DNA from: Mesorhizobium norvegicum
Lineage (GTDB): Bacteria > Pseudomonadota > Alphaproteobacteria > Rhizobiales > Rhizobiaceae
Length of the DNA stretch: 64,000 nt
Assembly (NCBI RefSeq): GCF_004919685.1
Contig: NZ_SMYZ01000064.1
Coordinates: forward strand, 21,796 to 85,795
Direction: 5' to 3'
Made by a program: the position numbers and the translations under genes. Shown here one piece after another: positions 39,807-48,871 of the stretch; position 1 is the first letter of the stretch, and every line of letters starts with the position of its first letter. Below the pieces are notes generated by a model. That model was given only the letters and a program-made list of their open reading frames with translations, did not search any database and was not told where the DNA came from.

Positions 39807-41573
39807 ATGCGATCGGTACCCCTGATCCCGCGCCGATCGGATGCGTCGCCGCTGACTGCGGTTAACGACGACGACGAGGCGAAGGCTGTCGATTTCTCGC
39901 CGGAGATGTGGTCGGCGATCAATGGCGGATGGGGATTGCCAACAAAATCTGGCGCCCAGGTATCGACATCATCGGCCCTGCAGACGACATCGTTCCACCG
40001 CGGCATCCTCGTGATCGCGGAAGGCATCGCACAGCTGCCAGTCGAGCTCCACAAGCGGAGCACGAAGGGCACTGAACCCGCGATCGACCACCCCGCCTAT
40101 GACGTCTTGCTGCACCGCGCCAACAATCTCCAGGACTCTTTCCAGTTCTGGCGCACCACGCTCATGCACGCCGCCGGTGCCGGCAACGGCGTCTCCTACA
40201 AGGTAGAGCTAAACGGCCAACTGAAAGAGTTGATACCGGTCCGGCCGGAATGCGTCTCGATCAATCTGCCGAACCAGTTCAACTACGTGACCTACGATCT
40301 CACCTTCGAGGGCGGCGGTTTCGCCACGGTCGGCTCCAACCAGGTCCTGCATCTCAAGGGACCATCGTGGTCACCGTACAAGGGACTGGATCCCGCGGTC
40401 GTCGGCCGCGAAGCCATCGGTCTTTCCCGCTCGATCGAGGAGACGCAGGCCAGGCTGCATGCGAACGGCGCGCGTCCCAGCGGTGTTCTGCAGACCGAGC
40501 AGAAGCTGAACAAGGCTCAGATCGACCTGTTGCGGAGCCAGTGGCAGGAAAGCTTCGGCGGCGCGCCGAATACAGGGAAAACGCCGGTGATAGCCGGCGG
40601 TTTGGAGTGGAAGGCGATCGCTCAGAGTGGCGTCGACGGCGAGCATCTCAACACCCGGAAACACCAGATTGAGGAAATCGCGCGTCTCCTCGGCATCTTC
40701 CCGATCATGCTGGGGCATGCCGGCGACCAGTCGCCGACCTTCGCCAGCGCTGATGCCTTCCTCGAAGCGCATGTCCGCTACTCGCTGCAGCCCTGGATCA
40801 AGGCGGTGCGATCCGGGGTGGAAACCCAGATCCTGACCAAGGATGAGCGCGCCGAGGGCTACTATTGCCGGATCGACACATCCGAGCTGCTCCGCGGCTC
40901 ACTGAAAGATCGGACGGAGTACTACAAGGCGGGTCTGGGCACGAACTCCTCACCGGGTTGGCTGAAGCCGAACGAGGTCCGTGAGGACGACGGCTGGAAC
41001 CCGGATGAAGATCCGAAGATGGATGAGGTCTGGCAGCCGGCCACGATGGCGCCAGCCAGCCAGGATCAGCGAAAGCCCGGCTCGGCGGAGACGAAGTCAG
41101 CGCCACGGACCCTCTATGTGTGCCGGCATCTCATCAACACCGACGCCTTCCTGAAGTGGGCGCACGCCCAAGGGTTCAAGAACACGCTTCAGGCCGACGA
41201 ACTGCATGTCACGATCGCCTATAGCCGGTCGCGGCTGGACTGGATCACTCTCGGCGAGAACTGGATCCAGAACAGCAATGGCACCCTCTTGATTGCGCCT
41301 GGCGGTCCTCGTGTCGTCGAGCCGATGGGTAAGGACGGCGCGGTTGCGCTGCTCTTCGCTTCAACTGACCTGTCGTGGCGACACATGGCCATCCGCGAGG
41401 CCGGCGCCTCCTGGGATTGGCCGGAATATCAGCCGCACGTCACAATAACGATGGATGCCGGCGACATCGACCTCGCGAAAGTGGAGCCATACCGCGGCGA
41501 GTTGAAATTCGGCCCAGAAATATTCTCGGAAATTGACGAGCACCGCGCCGACAGCGGCCCAGCGACGGAGTGA
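39807..41573 (+). CDS. Portal protein with C-terminal 2H phosphoesterase (Acb1-like) domain
   Basis: 588 aa. Residues 30-390 are an HK97-type portal (SFHRGILVIAEGIAQLPVEL, HRANNLQDSFQFWRT, IARLLGIFPIMLG). From about residue 430 a second domain begins with TLYVCRHLINTDAFLKWAHA and has the two HxT motifs of 2H phosphoesterases: LHVTIAYS (His467, Thr469) and PHVTITMD (His544, Thr546). This matches the domain of anti-CBASS protein Acb1 and the related domains on other phage portals. It may destroy cyclic-oligonucleotide alarm signals. Confidence 0.88.
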   Translation: MRSVPLIPRRSDASPLTAVNDDDEAKAVDFSPEMWSAINGGWGLPTKSGAQVSTSSALQTTSFHRGILVIAEGIAQLPVELHKRSTKGTEPAIDHPAYDVLLHRANNLQDSFQFWRTTLMHAAGAGNGVSYKVELNGQLKELIPVRPECVSINLPNQFNYVTYDLTFEGGGFATVGSNQVLHLKGPSWSPYKGLDPAVVGREAIGLSRSIEETQARLHANGARPSGVLQTEQKLNKAQIDLLRSQWQESFGGAPNTGKTPVIAGGLEWKAIAQSGVDGEHLNTRKHQIEEIARLLGIFPIMLGHAGDQSPTFASADAFLEAHVRYSLQPWIKAVRSGVETQILTKDERAEGYYCRIDTSELLRGSLKDRTEYYKAGLGTNSSPGWLKPNEVREDDGWNPDEDPKMDEVWQPATMAPASQDQRKPGSAETKSAPRTLYVCRHLINTDAFLKWAHAQGFKNTLQADELHVTIAYSRSRLDWITLGENWIQNSNGTLLIAPGGPRVVEPMGKDGAVALLFASTDLSWRHMAIREAGASWDWPEYQPHVTITMDAGDIDLAKVEPYRGELKFGPEIFSEIDEHRADSGPATE

Positions 41574-41579
41574 TCTGAT

Positions 41580-42299
41580 ATGGAAATCGGCTGCATCGGC
41601 GCGGCGTTCGAGTTCAAGTTTGCGGACAGCGGCGGCACCCCCGGCTCTTTCGAGGGTTATGCCGCGGTCTTCGGCAATATCGACAGCCACGGCGACGTCA
41701 TAGAACCCGGTGCCTTTGCGAAGTCGCTTCTCGATCGGCAGCGCGAGGGTCGCGCGTTGCCGCCGATGTACAAGATGCATGGCGCAATGACGGGCAATCG
41801 TCATGAACCCGTTGGTGTCTGGGACGCGATGTCGGAAGACGCCAACGGCCTGCAGGTGAAGGGTCACCTTATCGGCCTGGGCACCGAACAGGGGAAATGG
41901 AACGAGGCGCAGGTTCGCGAGGGAGGCTTCAAAGGCCTTTCGATTGGGTATCGCGTCCCCCCGAATGGTTCGAAGAAGGGCAGTGATCGTCCCGGCGAGC
42001 CGAAGCGCTATATCAAGGCCGCCAATCTGCGCGAGGTCTCGCTCGTCGACGACCCCTCCAACGTGTTGGCTCGGATCTACGCCATGAAGGCGGCCGCGGA
42101 GGACGACTTCGCGGACGAGATCAAGACCATTCGTGAATTCGAGGACTTCCTACGGGATGTAGGCGGTTACTCGCATGCTGCCGCCAAGGCGATCGCCGCC
42201 AGCGGCTTCAAGGCTCAACTGGACCCTCGGGATGAGGACAGGGAAAGCGTCGTCGCGGCCATCATTGCTGATGCCGCAAACCGCATCCGGGGCAACTAG
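41580..42299 (+). CDS. HK97-family prohead protease
   Basis: 239 aa. Begins with the beta-rich peptidase S78 fold: FEGYAAVFGNIDSHGDVIEP, MYKMHGAMTGNRHEPVG with the catalytic-region histidine, FKGLSIGYRVP with the serine, and REVSLVDDPSN. It would remove the delta domain of the capsid protein during head maturation. It lies just after the portal gene, the standard order. The last 60 residues are a helical tail. Confidence 0.9.
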   Translation: MEIGCIGAAFEFKFADSGGTPGSFEGYAAVFGNIDSHGDVIEPGAFAKSLLDRQREGRALPPMYKMHGAMTGNRHEPVGVWDAMSEDANGLQVKGHLIGLGTEQGKWNEAQVREGGFKGLSIGYRVPPNGSKKGSDRPGEPKRYIKAANLREVSLVDDPSNVLARIYAMKAAAEDDFADEIKTIREFEDFLRDVGGYSHAAAKAIAASGFKAQLDPRDEDRESVVAAIIADAANRIRGN

Positions 42300-42326
42300 G
42301 CCCCTTCATTCAACCGAGGAACTCAA

Positions 42327-43763
42327 ATGAAGATCTCCACCATGCTCATGGTGGCGTGCGCGGTCGCGCTTGCCATCACCGCCGTCGTAGCGCCCGACGC
42401 CATCGCGGCTGTTTTTGCCTTCGCCCATCCCCTGAATGACGGTCACGGCGTCATCATCGCCTCGGCCGCCGCCGCGGTGATCGATCCCGAGGAGCTGAAG
42501 AAGGCGATCAGCCCGGTCATGACCGCCTTCGAGGAATTCAAGAGCACCAACGACAACCGTCTGAAGGAGATCGAGAAAAAGGGCGCCGCCGACGTCATCA
42601 CGACGGAAAAGCTCGCCAAGATCGAGTCGACCCTTCAGCAGTACGAAGGCCTCAACCAGAAGCTGACCATGGCCGAACAGCAGGCCAAGGCTGCCAAGGA
42701 AGCCTCGGAGCGCATCGAGGTCGCGCTTGCTCGCCTTCCCGCCAATGACCGTCAGCGCGGGAATGGCGACGAAGCCAAGGTAATGTTCAACAACTGGTGC
42801 AGGGCGGTTGTTCGCGCCCATGCTGTCGGTGTCGTCAATCTCTCGGCGGATGAGCAGAAGGTTCTCGCCGATGTCATGGCGGAAGCCAAGGCGCTCAACG
42901 TCGGCACCGATACCGCGGCCGGGTATCTTGCCCCGACCGAATATATCCGCGAAATCATCAAGGCAGTTACCTTGCAGAGCCCGGCCCGTGGTCTTGTCCG
43001 TGTCCGCAACACCGCGAATAAGGCGATCCAGATTCCGAAGCGCACCGGTCAGTTCGCGGCTCGCCGCGTCCACGAGACCGGTACGAAGACGGAAACGACT
43101 GGCCTCACCTACGGTCTCGAGGAGCTCACAGCACCTGAGATGTACGCCCTGATCGACATCTCCAACCAGATGCTCGAGGACTCCGCCTTTGACATGGAGG
43201 CCGAGATCCGCGAGGAGTCCGCGGAACAGTTCGCCGTCAAGGAAGGCGCCGAGTTCGTCTCCGGCACCGGCATCGGCGAATATGAGGGCATCCTGACCAA
43301 TGGGTTGGTCGCGGAAACGGTGTCGGGTACCGCAGCCACCATCGCCGACGTCGACGGCCAGGCCAACGGCCTGCTCACCCTGAAGCATGCGATCAAGACC
43401 GCCTACGCCGCCAACGCGACGTGGATCATGAACCGCACCACCATCGGTTCGGTCCGCAAGCTGAAGGACGGGCAGAAGAACTACATCTGGATGCCCGGCA
43501 TCGCGCAGGGCAAGCCGAACTCGATCGACGGCGACCCCTACGCCGAGTTCCCGGACATGCCGTCCGAGGGCGCCAACCTCTACCCGATCGCTTACGGCGA
43601 CTTCCGCCGGGCTTACACCATCGTCGATCGCATCGCGATGGAGATGCTGCGCGACCCCTATACCCAGGCGACCAGCGGCAACATCCGCTTCATCTTCCGT
43701 CGGCGCACCGGCGGCAAGGTGGTTCTGGCCGAGGCGATCCGCAAGCTGAAGTGCTCGACCTGA
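42327..43763 (+). CDS. HK97-fold major capsid protein
   Basis: 478 aa. Residues 55-135 are the coiled-coil delta (scaffold) region (LKKAISPVMTAFEEFKSTND). The capsid fold follows, with GYLAPTEYIREIIKAVTLQS, ELTAPEMYALIDISNQMLED and DPYTQATSGNIRFIFRRR at the end. Unusually, the first 27 residues (KISTMLMVACAVALAITAVV) are strongly hydrophobic like a signal anchor. They should be cut off together with the delta region by the protease. Confidence 0.93.
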   Translation: MKISTMLMVACAVALAITAVVAPDAIAAVFAFAHPLNDGHGVIIASAAAAVIDPEELKKAISPVMTAFEEFKSTNDNRLKEIEKKGAADVITTEKLAKIESTLQQYEGLNQKLTMAEQQAKAAKEASERIEVALARLPANDRQRGNGDEAKVMFNNWCRAVVRAHAVGVVNLSADEQKVLADVMAEAKALNVGTDTAAGYLAPTEYIREIIKAVTLQSPARGLVRVRNTANKAIQIPKRTGQFAARRVHETGTKTETTGLTYGLEELTAPEMYALIDISNQMLEDSAFDMEAEIREESAEQFAVKEGAEFVSGTGIGEYEGILTNGLVAETVSGTAATIADVDGQANGLLTLKHAIKTAYAANATWIMNRTTIGSVRKLKDGQKNYIWMPGIAQGKPNSIDGDPYAEFPDMPSEGANLYPIAYGDFRRAYTIVDRIAMEMLRDPYTQATSGNIRFIFRRRTGGKVVLAEAIRKLKCST

Positions 43764-43778
43764 GCGTCATGACCATCT

Positions 43779-43802
43779 GAGCCCGGCCGCGCGGTCGGGC
43801 TC
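43779..43802 (+). other. Strong hairpin after the capsid gene
   Basis: GAGCCCG pairs with CGGGCTC across a 10-base loop that itself contains the self-complementary CCGCGCGG. No T-run follows, so it is not a classical terminator. It could stabilise the capsid message or act as a partial stop. It lies 16 bases after the stop codon. Confidence 0.55.
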
Positions 43803-43832
43803 TCGTCCCTCAATCTCAATCGGAGCACTCCA

Positions 43833-44258
43833 ATGTTTGATCTCAAAAACGGTCTCAAGGCCGTTCGCGTCATCTCGCCGGTTGCCATTGGCACCACCGG
43901 CACCGGCCAGGTCGGCAAGATTGTCGACCGCAAGGGCTACATCGGCCCCGTCTTGTTCGCGGTGGAATATGGCACAGTCACCGCCACGACCGCCGTCTAC
44001 ACCACGATCGTCAAGGAAGGTGACGTCACCGGTACCATGACCTCTGTTGCCGATGTCGACCTGATCGGAACCGAGGCCGGCGCCGGCGTCGGCGCCACAG
44101 GAACCCGGGTTTCCGGCACCTCCAAGAACTGCGTCAAGACGATCGGCTACAAGGGCGGCAAGCGCTACTGCAACATCACCGTAAAGTCGACGACCACCGC
44201 GACGACACCGATCGCGGCGACCGCGTTCCTCGACCCGGCCAGCAAGCCGGCGGCCTGA
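43833..44258 (+). CDS. Probable head decoration/structural protein
   Basis: 141 aa, strand-rich and low in charge (VATTTAVYTTIVKEG style; TVTATTAVYTTIVKEGDVTG). Directly follows the capsid gene, where decoration proteins sit. No signature motif. A hairpin follows its stop. Preceded by a GGAG-type ribosome site. Confidence 0.6.
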   Translation: MFDLKNGLKAVRVISPVAIGTTGTGQVGKIVDRKGYIGPVLFAVEYGTVTATTAVYTTIVKEGDVTGTMTSVADVDLIGTEAGAGVGATGTRVSGTSKNCVKTIGYKGGKRYCNITVKSTTTATTPIAATAFLDPASKPAA

Positions 44259-44270
44259 TCTCAATCCTCC

Positions 44271-44297
44271 CGCGCGCCGGAACACCGCCGGCGCGCG
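44271..44297 (+). other. 10-bp perfect GC hairpin between head genes
   Basis: CGCGCGCCGG (44271-44280) and CCGGCGCGCG (44288-44297) form a perfect stem with loop AACACCG. No T-run follows. It lies 13 bases after the stop of the putative decoration gene and likely protects or limits that message. Confidence 0.6.
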
Positions 44298-44326
44298 TCA
44301 ACCTGTCCGACAACAGGAAAATCACC

Positions 44327-45064
44327 GTGAAGAAATCTAACCTGCTGGCGGCAACGCCGGAACACGTCTGCATTCTCGGGCTCGGCCCATCGCTGGAATC
44401 CTACGTCGACCTCGTGAAAAGGCTCGGCGGCCGCCATGCCTTCTGCGACGAGGTCTGGGGCATCAATGCTGTCGCCGGCGTCGTCCAGTGCGACCGCGTC
44501 TTCCATATGGATGATGTCAGGGTTCAGGAGGTCCGCGCCGCGGCGAAGCCGGACAGCAATATTGCCAGGATGCTGGAATGGATGCGGAGGCATCCCGGTC
44601 CGATCTACACCAGCCAGCCTCACCGCCGATATCGCGGTCTTGTCGCCTATCCGCTCGAGGCCGTCATCAACTCCTGTGGCTGGGCCTACTTCAACAGCAC
44701 CGCGGCTTACGCGGTCGCCTTCGCGGTCCACATCGGCGTCAAGAAGATCAGCCTGTGGGGCATGGACTTCACCTACGCGAATTCACACCAGGCCGAGAAG
44801 GGTCGCGCCTGCGTCGAATTCCATCTCGGCATCGCGGCGGAACGCGGAATCGAGATTGGGTTCCCGGCAATGACGTCGCTCATGGATGCCAACGCGCCTG
44901 TCGGCGATCGGCTCTACGGCTACGACATGGTTGATCTCGCCTTTGATGACACCGGCGAGCGCCACGTCGTCACCATGACGCCGCATGATCGGCTGCCGAC
45001 CGCCGAGGCGATCGAGGCCCGATACGACCACGCCAAACACCCCAACCCCCTCATGAAGGGCTAA
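44327..45064 (+). CDS. DUF115-like / glycosyltransferase-like protein in the head block
   Basis: 245 aa. HVCILGLGPSLESYVDLVKR is a nucleotide-fold loop as in DUF115/MAF-type and sialyltransferase-like proteins; IGVKKISLWGMDFTY and NSTAAYAVAFAV support the same fold. Such proteins transfer or bind sugars. In the head region it might glycosylate a virion protein, or be a cargo gene. Family assignment is moderate only. Confidence 0.55.
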   Translation: MKKSNLLAATPEHVCILGLGPSLESYVDLVKRLGGRHAFCDEVWGINAVAGVVQCDRVFHMDDVRVQEVRAAAKPDSNIARMLEWMRRHPGPIYTSQPHRRYRGLVAYPLEAVINSCGWAYFNSTAAYAVAFAVHIGVKKISLWGMDFTYANSHQAEKGRACVEFHLGIAAERGIEIGFPAMTSLMDANAPVGDRLYGYDMVDLAFDDTGERHVVTMTPHDRLPTAEAIEARYDHAKHPNPLMKG

Positions 45065-45082
45065 ACCCGAAAGGAAAATCCG

Positions 45083-45583
45083 ATGTCTGCAATGAAAGCA
45101 GTTGCCGTCCTCATGTCGGTTCGCGTCGCTGAGGAAGGAAATCTCCACGGTCGCGAGATCGTCAAGGGCACAGACGACCAGGTGCCGGCGGAGCTCTTCG
45201 ATGATCTCGAGGCTGCCGGTTACGTCGAAGCGATCGGCGGCAAAAAGCGGAATGCGCTGCGCGATGACGGTCCAACCATCGCTGAGTACCTGGCTGCCGG
45301 CTATTCGGCATCGGACTATCCGCCGAAGGGATATGCCTCGCGCAGCACGGCCGAGGAGATCGAGGCCGCTGTAACCGAAGCTGCGGCCAAGAAAAAGGCC
45401 GACGATGCCGCGGCTAAGAAGGCGGCCAAGCAGCGTGACACCATTCTCGCCGATCTGGCGAAGCTCTCCGATGCAGATCTCGCGAAGGTCGTCGACGCCG
45501 AGAAGATCGCAGTCGTCGACGGCGACAGCAAGGATGTCGTCCTCGGCAAGATCGCCGACGCCCGCATCGCCGCTCAGGGCTGA
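45083..45583 (+). CDS. Uncharacterised head-region protein
   Basis: 166 aa. N-terminal alpha/beta part (VRVAEEGNLHGREIVKG), then AKKKADDAAAKKAAKQRD, a lysine/alanine-rich coil, and a C-terminal helical part (LAKLSDADLAKVVDAEKI). Position between capsid and connector genes suggests a structural or assembly role. GAAAGGAAAA precedes the ATG. Confidence 0.6.
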   Translation: MSAMKAVAVLMSVRVAEEGNLHGREIVKGTDDQVPAELFDDLEAAGYVEAIGGKKRNALRDDGPTIAEYLAAGYSASDYPPKGYASRSTAEEIEAAVTEAAAKKKADDAAAKKAAKQRDTILADLAKLSDADLAKVVDAEKIAVVDGDSKDVVLGKIADARIAAQG

Positions 45584-45615
45584 TCACAGCCGCGCCCCGA
45601 CCTGGAGGATAGCAA

Positions 45616-45888
45616 ATGGCCACTCAACTTCTCGCGGTCGGCACGACCGCCGCCTCATCGGGCGATCTTGTCGTGGCGGCTGGCACTCCGGTCACGGTCG
45701 CGCTGAAGAATACTGCCGCTCCTGTCGACAGTGGCGCCCGCGTGCTGATCCAGCTCAAGGACGACGCCGGCGCCTACAGCAGCATCGGCGAGCTGAACGC
45801 CTATAACCTCGCGACCGTGATCGCCGGACCGGGCACCTATCGCTTCACGCGCTCTGCTGGCGTCGCCTGCGGTGTGTTCAGTGCCTGA
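45616..45888 (+). CDS. Small strand-rich structural protein
   Basis: 90 aa, beta-rich with VVAAGTPVTVALKNTAAPVD and GPGTYRFTRSAGVACGVF. Looks like a small jelly-roll or Ig-like virion surface protein. Good GGAGG site. Function inferred only from position and composition. Confidence 0.6.
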   Translation: MATQLLAVGTTAASSGDLVVAAGTPVTVALKNTAAPVDSGARVLIQLKDDAGAYSSIGELNAYNLATVIAGPGTYRFTRSAGVACGVFSA

Positions 45889-45918
45889 TCTGCCCGAAAG
45901 CTTACTGGAGGGCGTGTG

Positions 45919-47439
45919 ATGTCGGTGCTGCTCTCACCCCTTCAGAAGCTCTTTGACGGGCCGCTTGCCAGCCCATTGGTACAGGGAGGGGCGACCGAGA
46001 CGCATGGTGTTGATCTTATCCTGCCTGCACCCGGTGCGGGCGGCGCGATCTTCTCGACCAATGCCATATCTGGCTCCGCGCTGGCCTGTTGTCGCATCGT
46101 GCGCGCCTCTGACAGCGCCGAAATGGATATCGGCTATCGCACCATAAGCCGCAAGATTGACATTGCTACGGCCATGGCCTTCAAGGCTTCGCCGTCCGAT
46201 ATCATCTTGGTCAAAACTTGGTACGACCAGAGCGGCAACGGCAACCACGCCACGCAGACGACACAGGCAAACATGCCTCGTTTGCTGGCTGGTCGCAACG
46301 CAATCATCGCTGGTACGCGCCGAGCAGACAACACCGCCCCTAACGCCATTCCGCGGTACTTCAATATTCCAGCAGGGGTGGCATTTGATCGCCTCGGCAA
46401 TACCAAGCTGGCGGTATTCGCTTCGTCTGTCTCCCTGCAAGGGATGACGCCTTACGAGTTCCCGAACAATGCGCAATCCGACGCGATGCTGCTGTCGTCC
46501 GCCACGGCGATGTCAATCCGCTGGTATCCTGGCGCTGTGAATGACAAGGTTCCGGCTGCAAAGGACGTCCTAGAGTTCTACGGCATGGGCACCGGCGCCT
46601 CTGGCTCCGGCATCTATCGCACGACTGGCGCCAAGAGCACGATCACGGCGCCAACGACGCTCGCGATCGCCGGCGGCTACCTCGGCTTTAGCTCAGTGGC
46701 CAGCGCATGGAACAAGGCCGCGCGCCAGGATTACGCCCTGTTCGCCATCTATCCGTCGCAGCTGTCGGACACACAGATCACCGACGCCAGGACAGCGGCG
46801 ATCGCGGCGTTCGGCATCCCGACAGCCTTCGACAATCACCTTGTGTTTGTCGGCGACAGCATCACGGAGGGCGTCTACACCGACGACTGCAAGACCATGC
46901 CACGTCTCGCTTCGGCGCTGGTCTCGGCTTCCAACAAGTGCGTGTGGAACCTTGGCATTGCCGGGCAACTGATGTCTGGCGTCGTGACCGGCCGTGCCGC
47001 GCACGAAGCGACGCTCTACAGCGGCTCGATCACCGGCAAGAACATGTTCCATCTGTGGGCTGGGACCAACGATATCAACGCGGGCTCTGGCGTTGCGGCG
47101 GCTGTCATGGCCAACATCCAGACATGGGTAGCGGCGCAGAAAGCTCTAGGCTCGAGCGTGCGGTGCGTCGTCGGAACCTGCCTACCGCGCACCGCGTTCG
47201 GCTCGGCCGGCTCGGCGAAAGACCTGGACCGGCAGGATCTCAACACGCAGATCCGATCCAACGCATCGGTGAACGGCTACACCGTGGCCGACTATGCGGC
47301 TGATCCGGTTCTTGGACTGGTCGCGACAACGGCCGACACGTCGCTATATCCGGACGGGACGCACCTGTCGGCGTCGGCTTATGAGACGTATGCCGTGCCG
47401 ATCTGTGCTGCGGCCATCAACGCTGCACTGGCAAGCTAG
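45919..47439 (+). CDS. LamG-like plus SGNH/GDSL hydrolase virion protein
   Basis: 506 aa from ATG 45919; a GTG one codon earlier is possible. Residues 30-285 resemble the arabinofuranosidase/LamG-like jelly roll (VKTWYDQSGNGNHATQTT). Residues 300-505 are an SGNH esterase: LVFVGDSITEG (catalytic Ser in GDS, about 314), LWAGTNDINAG (Asn near 384), and YPDGTHLSASAY (Asp and His about 479 and 482). It would remove acetyl or acyl groups from a surface polysaccharide. Esterases of this kind are usually tail proteins, so the head-block position is notable. Confidence 0.85.
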   Translation: MSVLLSPLQKLFDGPLASPLVQGGATETHGVDLILPAPGAGGAIFSTNAISGSALACCRIVRASDSAEMDIGYRTISRKIDIATAMAFKASPSDIILVKTWYDQSGNGNHATQTTQANMPRLLAGRNAIIAGTRRADNTAPNAIPRYFNIPAGVAFDRLGNTKLAVFASSVSLQGMTPYEFPNNAQSDAMLLSSATAMSIRWYPGAVNDKVPAAKDVLEFYGMGTGASGSGIYRTTGAKSTITAPTTLAIAGGYLGFSSVASAWNKAARQDYALFAIYPSQLSDTQITDARTAAIAAFGIPTAFDNHLVFVGDSITEGVYTDDCKTMPRLASALVSASNKCVWNLGIAGQLMSGVVTGRAAHEATLYSGSITGKNMFHLWAGTNDINAGSGVAAAVMANIQTWVAAQKALGSSVRCVVGTCLPRTAFGSAGSAKDLDRQDLNTQIRSNASVNGYTVADYAADPVLGLVATTADTSLYPDGTHLSASAYETYAVPICAAAINAALAS

Positions 47440-47464
47440 CTGAACCCGAATTCGAAAGACCCTC

Positions 47465-48115
47465 ATGCGATCAACCCTCGCCATAACGACGCCTGCAACC
47501 GACCGCTCGCTGCTGACGCAGGCTGAGCGTCGTGAGGCGATCGGCGTGACCGATAGCAGCCAGGACACAAAGCTTGCGGCTCTGGATCTTCGGAACAGCG
47601 CCGCGATCATGACGGAATGCAAGGTGGCGGTCGGCGCCGGCGCTGAGCCCACGTTGCGGCAAGAGACGCTGACCGAAACCTTTCGCGGTGTTGATGTCGC
47701 AGCTCTTCAATTCTCACGGCGCTTCAACATCGAAGTCACCAGCCTCGTCGAGGACGGCGAGCCATTGACGGCGGACGATGACTTCGCTGTCGATCCTGAA
47801 TCGGGTCTAGTCGCCCGACTGGTCAACAACAGAGAGGTGCGCTGGTGCGCCACCAAGATCATCGCCGTGTACAAAGCCGGTTTCGCTGATGTCCCCGGAG
47901 ATCTCGCGGAAGCGGCCATGGAGTTCATGCGGCTCGCCTGGGCGGAAAAAGGTCGCGATCCGTCACTGAAATCTGAAGTCGTCGATATCCCGGATGTCCG
48001 CCGCGTGGAGCGCGATTTCTGGGTCGGCTCGATCCCCGGGAAAGGCACTGAAAGCGCGGTCCCGGAGATCGTCGCTGGCAAGCTCGCCCGCTTCATCAAC
48101 CCTGTGGTGGCATAA
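47465..48115 (+). CDS. Head-tail connector protein
   Basis: 216 aa. Matches the gp6-like/DNA-packaging connector family by QAERREAIGVTDSSQDTKLA, helical ends and AAMEFMRLAWAEKGRDPSLK. It would sit between portal and tail. Its stop overlaps the next ATG. Position after the capsid block agrees. Confidence 0.8.
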   Translation: MRSTLAITTPATDRSLLTQAERREAIGVTDSSQDTKLAALDLRNSAAIMTECKVAVGAGAEPTLRQETLTETFRGVDVAALQFSRRFNIEVTSLVEDGEPLTADDDFAVDPESGLVARLVNNREVRWCATKIIAVYKAGFADVPGDLAEAAMEFMRLAWAEKGRDPSLKSEVVDIPDVRRVERDFWVGSIPGKGTESAVPEIVAGKLARFINPVVA

Positions 48116-48519
48116 TGGAAAACCCCGGCATTTACGATCTCGGCGACTTTACGGTCACCGCCGCAGATACAGCAATCGGCGATCCCATCGTCGGACTGGC
48201 CGGCGTCTCCGAGATCGACGTCCAGTTGCGGTTCGCCTATGGCAGCGGCGGCGCCACCATCAAGGCATTCGTGCAGTCCACGCTCGATCAGGGCACCACC
48301 TGGTTCGATCTCTGGTGCCTGGCGGGAACGACGGCCAGCAAGACACGCGCGCGCCGCCTGAAGCCCGATGGCGTCGAACAGACGCCGACCGATGGCGTGC
48401 TCGCCGACGACACCGTTGTCACTGGCATTGTTCTCGGCGATCGCTTCCGGCTGAAGCTTGTGTCGACCGGGACCTATGCCGGCAACACGGTGTTGTCGGC
48501 GAGGATCCACGCGCGGTGA
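48115..48519 (+). CDS. Uncharacterised structural protein
   Basis: 134 aa, beta-rich (LGDFTVTAADTAIGDPIVGL, IDVQLRFAYGSGGATIKAFV). Overlaps the previous stop by one base and the next GTG. Likely a small virion component of the connector region. No named family. Confidence 0.6.
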   Translation: MENPGIYDLGDFTVTAADTAIGDPIVGLAGVSEIDVQLRFAYGSGGATIKAFVQSTLDQGTTWFDLWCLAGTTASKTRARRLKPDGVEQTPTDGVLADDTVVTGIVLGDRFRLKLVSTGTYAGNTVLSARIHAR

Positions 48520-48869
48520 CGACGCCTGCCGAGCTGATCGCCGATCTCGACGCTGCGTTGCTAGACGCCGGCGAGGATGCGGTGCTGCGCCGGCTGACGC
48601 TCGGCCCGAACGCGATCCAGATCCCGTTCGACGCCGATGTCAGGGCCTCGATACGGCCGCTGAAGCCGGAAGAGCTGGTCGGCAACATCGATCAGACATG
48701 GTCGCGTGTCGTCCTCAGCCCGACCGACATCAACCGGGCGCAGTTCAGGCTGCCGATCCGCAAGAACGACAAGATCGTGCAGGACGGAAAGGTTCGCAAC
48801 GTCGAGTTCCCGAAACATATCCGGGTGCAGAACACGCTGGTGCGCGTCGAACTGGTGGTTGGAGGCTGA
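48516..48869 (+). CDS. Head-tail joining region protein
   Basis: 117 aa with GTG start overlapping the previous TGA (GTGA). VRASIRPLKPEELVGNIDQT, LSPTDINRAQFRLPIRKND and a basic beta-rich end resemble phage head-closure proteins (neck proteins that fold as a barrel). The position, two genes after the connector, fits head closure. Confidence 0.65.
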   Translation: MTTPAELIADLDAALLDAGEDAVLRRLTLGPNAIQIPFDADVRASIRPLKPEELVGNIDQTWSRVVLSPTDINRAQFRLPIRKNDKIVQDGKVRNVEFPKHIRVQNTLVRVELVVGG

Positions 48870-48871
48870 TC

